A stretch of 6,830 nt of DNA from Nitrospirota bacterium. Lineage in GTDB: Bacteria; Nitrospirota; Thermodesulfovibrionia; Thermodesulfovibrionales; JdFR-85. This document shows, in pieces, positions 1-4,430 of this stretch (its first letter is position 1; each line of letters begins with the position of its first letter). A program made the translations under genes and the position numbers. The stretch spans positions 1 through 6,830 of the forward strand of contig WFTX01000230.1 in the NCBI GenBank assembly GCA_015485235.1, given 5' to 3'. Under the pieces are notes generated by a model. That model ran no database searches and was not told where the DNA came from. It was given only the letters and a program-made list of their open reading frames with translations.

Positions 1-274
1 ACAGTGCAAGAACTGCCGCATGGTGCCCGAAGTTCCTAGAAAAGCTTATCCCCTTTACCCGGGGGTCCTTTTCGTGGAGTCCCTTGATCAACTGCCAGGA
101 GTTGTCTGAACTCCCATCATCCACCATTACTATTTCATAACTGTCTTTTGAAAATCCCTCATCTTCACAGAGCTTGTCCATCACGGCGGTAAGTCGCCGA
201 TAGAGTTCGGGAATGTTTTCTTCTTCGTTGTATATGGGTATTACTATGGAGAATTCAAGTTGTGCCGTTTGCAT
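1..274 (-). CDS. Family 2 glycosyltransferase, ArnC/DPM-synthase-like (N-terminal part; runs off the window)
   Basis: The 91 visible codons give the N-terminal half of a GT-A fold glycosyltransferase of the GT2 family. Seen: the opening strand and loop IVIPIYNEEENIPELY (residues 10-25), the nucleotide-sugar/metal-binding segment VDDGSSDNS (51-59, with the Asp pair at 52-53), and SRNFGHHAA (79-87). That last block is typical of the dolichol-/undecaprenyl-phosphate sugar transferase branch (ArnC, DPM1, GtrB). Members usually move a sugar from a nucleotide donor to a polyprenyl phosphate at the inner face of the cytoplasmic membrane; C-terminal membrane helices, if any, lie beyond the window. 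I chose ATG at 274; an in-frame GTG at 286 is possible. The Shine-Dalgarno signal is weak for either. The neighbouring sugar aminotransferase and dehydratase fit a glycan or lipid-modification role. The family call is firm; the exact sugar and acceptor are unknown. Confidence 0.9.
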   Translation of the reverse strand, partial: MQTAQLEFSIVIPIYNEEENIPELYRRLTAVMDKLCEDEGFSKDSYEIVMVDDGSSDNSWQLIKGLHEKDPRVKGISFSRNFGHHAAVLAL

Positions 275-307
275 TCTCTTTATCACTCTCTTGGGTGAGG
301 TAAGGGT

Positions 308-336
308 ATTATCCGCTTTGCAACTTCTATGGTGAA
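308..336 (-). promoter_or_regulatory. Candidate sigma-70-type promoter for the glycosyltransferase
   Basis: On the minus strand, TTCACC (331-336; 4 of 6 to TTGACA) and GATAAT (308-313; 5 of 6 to TATAAT) are separated by 17 bp. Transcription would start near 300, giving a leader of about 25 nt before ATG 274. This is a pattern match only. It sits between the palindromic element and the gene, so the gene could be transcribed independently of the nucleotidyltransferase upstream. Confidence 0.35.
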
Positions 337-356
337 CTCTGCATCCCGAATCGCCT

Positions 357-507
357 GAAACCTCTGATTAATTCCTTGCAATCCGTCATCGCGAGGAGTG
401 CAACGACGACGCGATCTCACAACATATTGATCTTCAATAAAACGAGATTGCTTCGGCCCGAAAGGCCTGGCCTCACAATGACCCGCAAGTCTATTAATCA
501 GAGTTTC
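357..507. repeat. Imperfect long inverted-repeat (REP/MITE-like) element
   Basis: Two arms (357-418 and 444-507) are inverted copies around a 25-nt loop. Outer blocks: GAAACCTCTGATTAAT on the left matches the reverse complement of ATTAATCAGAGTTTC on the right with one indel. Middle blocks: GTCATCGCGAGG on the left versus CCTCACAATGAC on the right. Inner blocks: GCGATCTC versus GAGATTGC. The loop itself holds a small hairpin (ATTGA at 426-430, TCAAT at 434-438). I recall this layout, ending in 'GTCATTGCGAGG … GCAATCTC', as a dispersed non-coding repeat in Nitrospirota and Desulfobacterota genomes. There is no transposase in the window, so any mobility would be non-autonomous. It lies downstream of the nucleotidyltransferase and could form RNA stem-loops acting as a weak terminator or mRNA stabiliser (inference). 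Open frames crossing it on both strands look like by-products of the palindrome. Confidence 0.8.
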
Positions 508-542
508 CGTCTTTATGAAATAATGCGCAAGGTAGATATTTA

Positions 543-1043
543 TCATAATTCGATTATGTCTCCATACTTGTAGTCAGGTTTCAGAATCCAGTACCAGGCG
601 TTTCCTTTCTGCACCCTCACGGAACCCAGTTTCTCAAGCTTCTTCCTGAGCCTTGAAAGATAATCTTCAAGAAATCCCTTCCTGTCAAAGAGGATTATCA
701 CATCCCTTGTCATATCAAGGAAGAGGGGGCTGCCCATCTCCACTTCCTTTCTTGACTTGAACACAGGGGAAATACTTATATGGAGCCCTTTTCCCCTCAG
801 ATTTGTTAGATGACGTTCGAGCCTCTCTTCAACATTTTTCTGAAACTCAAAGGCCCTTTTCAGCCTTCCACGCGGCAGGTCGTCGGCTATTATCAGGATG
901 TTAATGTCAGAGTCCGGCGTTGCCACACCCCTTGCTACAGAGCCGAATACGGCAATAGAGACAAGACGGTTACCGTAGAAGTCTTTGATTTTGCTGCCCA
1001 GTTTTTTTATGAGTGACTCCAAAGCTTCACTGTGTGTCATCAT
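543..1043 (-). CDS. MNT-type minimal nucleotidyltransferase domain protein, orphan, with altered DxD motif
   Basis: A 166-residue protein of the polymerase-beta-like nucleotidyltransferase fold. Seen: a helix, then the strand VSIAVFGSVARG (residues 28-39) with the Gly-Ser pair at 34-35, ten residues, and SDINILI (45-51). The family signature is GSx10DxD; here it reads GSx10DxN, with Asp46 kept and Asn48 (codon AAC at 900-902) in the second acidic position. A C-terminal extension ends in WYWILKPDY (150-158). Family members often pair with a HEPN protein; in the MntA/HepT toxin-antitoxin type, MntA AMPylates and silences the HEPN RNase. No HEPN gene adjoins it: the divergent aminotransferase is on one side, the palindromic element and glycosyltransferase on the other. 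It may therefore be a relic, a pseudoenzyme or a regulator. Start is the first of two tandem ATG codons (1043, 1040); no Shine-Dalgarno is seen and a TATAAT lies 3 nt upstream. Confidence 0.85.
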   Translation of the reverse strand: MMTHSEALESLIKKLGSKIKDFYGNRLVSIAVFGSVARGVATPDSDINILIIADDLPRGRLKRAFEFQKNVEERLERHLTNLRGKGLHISISPVFKSRKEVEMGSPLFLDMTRDVIILFDRKGFLEDYLSRLRKKLEKLGSVRVQKGNAWYWILKPDYKYGDIIEL

Positions 1044-1046
1044 ATA

Positions 1047-1090
1047 ATTATAACATAATGTATTGTTTCCCCAAAAAATTATATTATAAT
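1047..1090. promoter_or_regulatory. Back-to-back divergent promoters with almost no 5' leader
   Basis: The 55-bp spacer between the two start codons carries a consensus TATAAT for each direction. Plus strand: TTGTTT (1063-1068), 16-bp gap, TATAAT (1085-1090), only 8 nt before ATG 1099. Minus strand: TTGGGG (1069-1074), 16-bp gap, TATAAT (1047-1052), only 3 nt before ATG 1043. The two -35 boxes abut at 1068/1069. Start sites placed the usual 6-7 nt past each -10 would fall at or next to the start codons, and neither gene has a Shine-Dalgarno sequence. This suggests leaderless or near-leaderless mRNAs, and that RNA polymerase binding would be mutually exclusive. Both points are inference; the -35 matches are modest and the region is AT-rich. 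Confidence 0.45.
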
Positions 1091-1098
1091 ACCATCCT

Positions 1099-2238
1099 AT
1101 GAAAAAGATTGAATTTTTCCGTCACAGTATTGATGAGCGGGACATCGAACGTCTGGGCAATGTCCTTCGATCCATCTTCCTTACCACCGGTGCTGAGGTG
1201 GAGGAATTTGAGAAGCTCTTTGCCCGGTATCTCGGGACATCCCATGCAGTGGGTGTCACAAGCTGTACGGCGGCACTTCACCTGAGCCTTATCGCCCTGG
1301 GAGTTGGTCCCGGCGATGAGGTGATTACCACACCGATGAGCTTCTGCGCCACTTCCAACGCCATAATTCATGCCGGTGCCGAGCCGGTCTTTGTTGATGT
1401 GGAGGAAGAGACAGGAAACATCAATGCTGAATTGATAGAACAGGCGATAACAAGGAAAACCAAAGCCATTATCCCTGTACACCTCTATGGCCAGATGTGC
1501 GACATGAAAAGAATCCACGAAATTGCGAGGCAGTACAACCTCAGGATAATAGAGGATGCTGCCCATGCTATCGAGTCAGAGAGGGATGGTATCAGGGTAG
1601 GACAACTTGCTGATACCGCCTGTTTCAGCTTCTATGCAACCAAGAATATCACCTCTGGCGAGGGTGGTGCGATCACTACCTCAGAGGGTAGCCTTGCTGA
1701 ACAACTGAGGATGCTGAGGCTACACGGCATAGACAGGGGGGCGGCAGACCGTTATACAAGGAAGTACCAGCACTGGGACATGCCCCTGCTTGGCTGGAAG
1801 TACAATATGGATAACATACAGGCTGCCCTGCTGATAGGCCAGATTGAAAGGATTGAGGAACTGTGGAATAAGAGAGATCATCTCTGGCAACTTTATGAAC
1901 AGGAACTTGGTGGGATAAAGGGTATCAGAATACTGACAACCCTTCCTGGCGTAAAACATGCAAGACATCTTTTTACTGTTCTGGTGCCTGCAGGAAGGCG
2001 TGATCGGATTCTCTGGAGATTACAGGAGCGGAATATAGGGGTTGCGGTGAATTACAGGCCGATACATCTTCTGAAATACTACAGGGAGTCCTTCGGGTAC
2101 AGGGAGGGCGTCTTTCCCGTTGCTGAAGAAATAGGGCGCCGCACCATTTCTCTTCCTCTTTACCCTTCACTAAGGGAGGAAGAGGTTTTGTACATAGTAA
2201 GAGTATTGAAAGAGGAACTGGGAGCCACCACAGGCTGA
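1099..2238 (+). CDS. DegT/DnrJ/EryC1/StrS-family sugar aminotransferase (ArnB/WecE/PseC-like)
   Basis: A 379-residue, full-length PLP-dependent fold-type I aminotransferase that transfers an amino group, usually from glutamate, to the keto group of a nucleotide sugar in the cytosol. Seen: LTTGAEVEEFE (28-38), the cofactor phosphate region SCTAALHLS (55-63), GPGDEVITTPMSF (70-82), TKAIIPVHLYGQ (121-132), EDAAHA with Asp153 for the pyridine nitrogen (152-157), and FSFYATKNITSGEGG with the Schiff-base Lys182 (176-190). Then comes GWKYNMDNIQAA and a C-terminal HARHLF segment. The block order and wording are close to ArnB, which makes UDP-4-amino-4-deoxy-arabinose, but substrate cannot be settled by eye. 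The start is set by the conserved N-terminus; no other in-frame start is sensible and no Shine-Dalgarno is present. It leads a probable two-gene transcript with the SDR enzyme 73 bp downstream, a likely supplier of its keto-sugar substrate. Confidence 0.93.
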   Translation: MKKIEFFRHSIDERDIERLGNVLRSIFLTTGAEVEEFEKLFARYLGTSHAVGVTSCTAALHLSLIALGVGPGDEVITTPMSFCATSNAIIHAGAEPVFVDVEEETGNINAELIEQAITRKTKAIIPVHLYGQMCDMKRIHEIARQYNLRIIEDAAHAIESERDGIRVGQLADTACFSFYATKNITSGEGGAITTSEGSLAEQLRMLRLHGIDRGAADRYTRKYQHWDMPLLGWKYNMDNIQAALLIGQIERIEELWNKRDHLWQLYEQELGGIKGIRILTTLPGVKHARHLFTVLVPAGRRDRILWRLQERNIGVAVNYRPIHLLKYYRESFGYREGVFPVAEEIGRRTISLPLYPSLREEEVLYIVRVLKEELGATTG

Positions 2239-2262
2239 AGCAGGATGGTATTCTTGTTTACT

Positions 2263-2290
2263 AATAACCAATACACCAATAACCAATATA
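2263..2290. repeat. Two-copy 15-nt tandem repeat in the spacer
   Basis: AATAACCAATACACC (2263-2277) is followed directly by AATAACCAATATA (2278-2290), differing at one base over the 13 nt compared. It fills much of the 73-bp gap between the aminotransferase and the SDR gene. I recall similar 'AATAACCAATA' strings as dispersed intergenic repeats. No promoter or terminator is evident in the gap. Confidence 0.6.
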
Positions 2291-2301
2291 CTTTCTTTCG
2301 T

Positions 2302-2308
2302 GAGGTGG
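2302..2308 (+). promoter_or_regulatory. Ribosome binding site fixing the SDR start
   Basis: GAGGTGG lies 3 nt before ATG 2312. It overlaps the earlier in-frame GTG at 2300, which would add four residues. The Shine-Dalgarno position and the conserved Rossmann N-terminus (KTILVTGGAGFIGS) both favour ATG 2312. Confidence 0.75.
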
Positions 2309-2311
2309 ACG

Positions 2312-3337
2312 ATGAAGACAATTCTTGTTACAGGCGGTGCAGGATTTATCGGGAGTAATTTCGTTGAGCACATCTTCAGAAAGTATTCTGATTATAAAAT
2401 CCTTGTCCTTGATTCTCTCACATATGCGGGAGAGATAGAGAATATCCCGGAAGAGGTTAGGAATTCCGGGAGGTTTGAGTTCTGGTACGGTGATGTAAAC
2501 AACCTCGACCTTGTCTCCGACCTCGTGGGGAGGTCCGATGTGGTGGTCCATTTTGCGGCTGAGACCCATGTGGCAAGGTCTCTTTACTCCCACCGTGTCT
2601 TCTTTGTGACTGATGTCCTCGGGACTCAGTCTGTTGCAAATGCTGTCCTTAAGCATTCAGACAGGATAGAGCGGTTTGTCCATATCTCGACTTCTGAAGT
2701 GTATGGTACCGCCGTTTACGAACCGATGGATGAGGACCATCCCCTGAATCCCACAAGTCCCTATGCAGCAGCCAAGACCGGTGCTGACCGGCTGGTCTAT
2801 TCATACATGCTTGCCCATGACATACCCGGGGTGATCGTTCGTCCCTTTAATAATTACGGTCCGAGGCAGCACCTTGAGAAGGTAATCCCCCGGTTCATAA
2901 CAAGCTGTATCCTCGGGGAGCCGTTGTCTGTTCATGGCGATGGTTCAGCTTCCAGAGACTGGGTCCATGTCAGTGATACGGCCAGGGCCATAGACATGAT
3001 CATTCACGCCCCCCTCAACGCTGTCAAGGGGGAGGTGTTCAATATAGGCACAGGCAGGCCGGTGAGCATAATGGAGATAGCAGGCCTCGTATCAGAGATG
3101 TTCGGTATTGAAAAGAATCTGGAGTTCATTCCTGACCGCTACGGTCAGGTGCTCAAGCATGTTTCATCGACTGAAAAGGCTCAGGAAGTTCTTGGGTTCC
3201 GGACAGAGGTTCTGTTTGAGGACGGCCTTCAGGAAACTATCCGGTGGTACAGAGCAAACAGGACGCTCTGGGAGAAACAGATACCCATGAGAAAGGTGCC
3301 GGTAAAGATGAAGGACGGTACCATCGCCTGGTATTAG
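2312..3337 (+). CDS. Extended-SDR nucleotide-sugar dehydratase/epimerase (RmlB-like, with Ser in place of the catalytic Asp)
   Basis: A 341-residue NAD(P)-binding enzyme acting on a nucleotide sugar. Seen: Rossmann loop TGGAGFIGSN (7-16), LDSLTYAG (33-40), which resembles dTDP-glucose 4,6-dehydratase, HFAAETHVARS (80-90), STSEVYGT (126-133), the YxxxK pair Tyr151/Lys155 in SPYAAAK, RPFNNYGPRQ (177-186), and a C-terminal substrate region with NIGTG (244-248) and an ETIRWY helix. In RmlB the loop reads Thr-Asp-Glu, the Asp and Glu acting in water elimination. Here it is Thr127-Ser128-Glu129, as in several epimerases, decarboxylases and LegB-type 4,6-dehydratases, so a plain dTDP-glucose dehydratase label is unsafe. 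The product would be a 4-keto or epimerised sugar, a fitting substrate for the aminotransferase 73 bp upstream. Family is certain; reaction is not. Confidence 0.9.
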   Translation: MKTILVTGGAGFIGSNFVEHIFRKYSDYKILVLDSLTYAGEIENIPEEVRNSGRFEFWYGDVNNLDLVSDLVGRSDVVVHFAAETHVARSLYSHRVFFVTDVLGTQSVANAVLKHSDRIERFVHISTSEVYGTAVYEPMDEDHPLNPTSPYAAAKTGADRLVYSYMLAHDIPGVIVRPFNNYGPRQHLEKVIPRFITSCILGEPLSVHGDGSASRDWVHVSDTARAIDMIIHAPLNAVKGEVFNIGTGRPVSIMEIAGLVSEMFGIEKNLEFIPDRYGQVLKHVSSTEKAQEVLGFRTEVLFEDGLQETIRWYRANRTLWEKQIPMRKVPVKMKDGTIAWY

Positions 3338-3343
3338 AAGAAA

Positions 3344-3364
3344 GCGTATAGCGTATAGCGGGTA
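3344..3364. repeat. Short heptamer tandem repeat
   Basis: Three 7-nt units, GCGTATA, GCGTATA and GCGGGTA, begin 7 nt after the SDR stop codon. They are the first of three tandem blocks in the 167-bp convergent spacer 3338-3504. I see no stem-loop followed by a T-run here, so how the two converging genes terminate is unclear. Confidence 0.55.
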
Positions 3365-3375
3365 GGGATGGAAGC

Positions 3376-3499
3376 AGGTTGAGGTCAAGGTCGAGGTTAA
3401 GGTTGAGGAGACTCTGGGCAGATCGGTTAGTTCCAGTGTCAGTCAGTGTTCCATAGGTTTTGGTATTTGAAATTGTTTAGGATTTAGGATTTAGGATTT
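3376..3499 (+). repeat. Composite intergenic repeat, copy A
   Basis: Three parts in order. First, six 6-nt units of the form AGGTNN: AGGTTG, AGGTCA, AGGTCG, AGGTTA, AGGTTG, AGGAGA (3376-3411). Second, a 46-nt unique stretch. Third, a block at 3458-3486 that runs into three perfect AGGATTT heptamers (3479-3499). The 18-mer AGGTTAAGGTTGAGGAGA at 3394-3411 and the 3458-3486 block recur in the same order and orientation at 6044-6061 and 6116-6145. The element ends six bases before the stop codon of the minus-strand lipoprotein gene. Function is unknown; the short units suggest replication slippage. Confidence 0.75.
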
Positions 3500-3504
3500 G
3501 TCTT

Positions 3505-4311
3505 TTACAGTTGCTGGTTTGTTTTGTTATTAAGGTTTCTGATGTTTGCTCTCTTGTTCAGGGTCTTTGCCCCGCCGTTTCTGATGAATGCGGATATAAC
3601 CCTGAAGTCAGGGGTCCCGTCGGCTGAGGTGAACATCTTTACAGTAGCATCACTGAGATCATTGGGCGAGATGGATGATATCTCCGGCGCGATGGCTACC
3701 CTGTCTTCTCCCAACTCTTTCAGAAGCGTTGTATAAACCTTCTCCTGACACCTTCCAACATAGCCTCCACCGACAATCACCTGTCCGACACCGATTTTTT
3801 CAAAAAACTCTTTAAGTTTCTGCCTGTCAACAGAAGACAGTTTGCCCGAATTCGTCTTGATGGACTTCAGGTAAACAATTGACTCTCCCTCTGAGATGCT
3901 CCTGTTCAGATAGTCGATATACTCCCGGGGATGTTTTTTCCCGGGAAGGACCAGCACGATGAGTTTTCTCTCCTTGCTCAGCCTCTGGATGAAACTTTTC
4001 TCCTCTCTCAACTGGGTCAGCATATACTTATGGACAAGGGGACTTTCATCCTTCAGCCGCTGCATTTTCCGGTGAAAGAACTGATAGTAACCAGGATGCA
4101 CTATGACATATGCTGTGCCATCATCAAGATATTGACTGTAGTGAAAATACTCACCTTGTGTGATATCACGCAGGTATTTTGCCTTTAAAACCCCTGGTTC
4201 ACTTGTTCCCGTTTTCTCGTTGTAACTGCCGGTGGTGGCACACCCGTTAAGGACCAAGAGCAAGCCAAACATGACCAGGAGAAACAGGTTATGTTTCTGC
4301 CGGTATCGCAT
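3505..4311 (-). CDS. Predicted lipoprotein of unknown function
   Basis: A 268-residue protein I do not recognise. Seen: a basic start (MRYRQK), a hydrophobic run (residues 9-21) and a lipobox LNGC with Cys24, so it should be cleaved by signal peptidase II and lipidated. There is no Asp right after the Cys, so outer-membrane sorting is favoured if Lol rules apply. The mature part alternates strands and helices: YVIVHPGYYQFFH (68-80), LIVLVLPG (117-124), SIVYLKSI (144-151), then QVIVGGGYVGRCQEKVY (177-193). This suggests an alpha/beta domain, but no catalytic motif can be named. ATG 4311 is chosen because it puts a normal signal peptide first; the frame opens at ATG 4380, which would add 23 residues. 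No strong Shine-Dalgarno precedes 4311. It diverges from the multiheme cytochrome with 119 bp between start codons, which hints at shared regulation and an envelope role beside it. Confidence 0.8.
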   Translation of the reverse strand: MRYRQKHNLFLLVMFGLLLVLNGCATTGSYNEKTGTSEPGVLKAKYLRDITQGEYFHYSQYLDDGTAYVIVHPGYYQFFHRKMQRLKDESPLVHKYMLTQLREEKSFIQRLSKERKLIVLVLPGKKHPREYIDYLNRSISEGESIVYLKSIKTNSGKLSSVDRQKLKEFFEKIGVGQVIVGGGYVGRCQEKVYTTLLKELGEDRVAIAPEISSISPNDLSDATVKMFTSADGTPDFRVISAFIRNGGAKTLNKRANIRNLNNKTNQQL

Positions 4312-4370
4312 ATCGATACTTAATAAAGCAATTTTAATGCCAGTCTTTAGTCTGGCAGGCTTGAATATTG

Positions 4371-4399
4371 CAGACACCATTTACCTGAAATATTATAAT
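4371..4399 (+). promoter_or_regulatory. Candidate promoter for the multiheme cytochrome
   Basis: CAGACA (4371-4376; 4 of 6 to TTGACA), 17-bp gap, and perfect TATAAT (4394-4399) would start transcription near 4406, with a leader of about 25 nt carrying GGGGG (4420-4424) 6 nt before ATG 4431. The -10 sits in the 10-bp perfect palindrome TATTATAATA (4391-4400), which also gives TATAAT on the minus strand. The same site could therefore serve the divergent lipoprotein. TATTATAATA also occurs at 1082-1091, over the aminotransferase -10. Confidence 0.42.
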
Positions 4400-4430
4400 A
4401 TAATTGAAAAAACCTGAACGGGGGTATGCT

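Noticed and set aside
283..546. 87-residue minus-strand and 65-residue plus-strand open frames across the palindromic element
   Set aside because: They are read through the inverted repeat itself, show no family motif, and lack ribosome sites.
1084..1566. 160-residue antisense open frame over the aminotransferase start
   Set aside because: No motif, and it lies opposite strongly conserved aminotransferase sequence.
3479..3499. TTTAGGA-like repeats resembling a telomere repeat
   Set aside because: Only three copies inside an ordinary bacterial spacer; the resemblance is chance.
4339..4357. GCCAG … CTGGC inverted repeat as an operator or terminator upstream of the lipoprotein
   Set aside because: Only a 5-bp stem with an 8-nt loop, no T-run, and no second copy; too weak to call.
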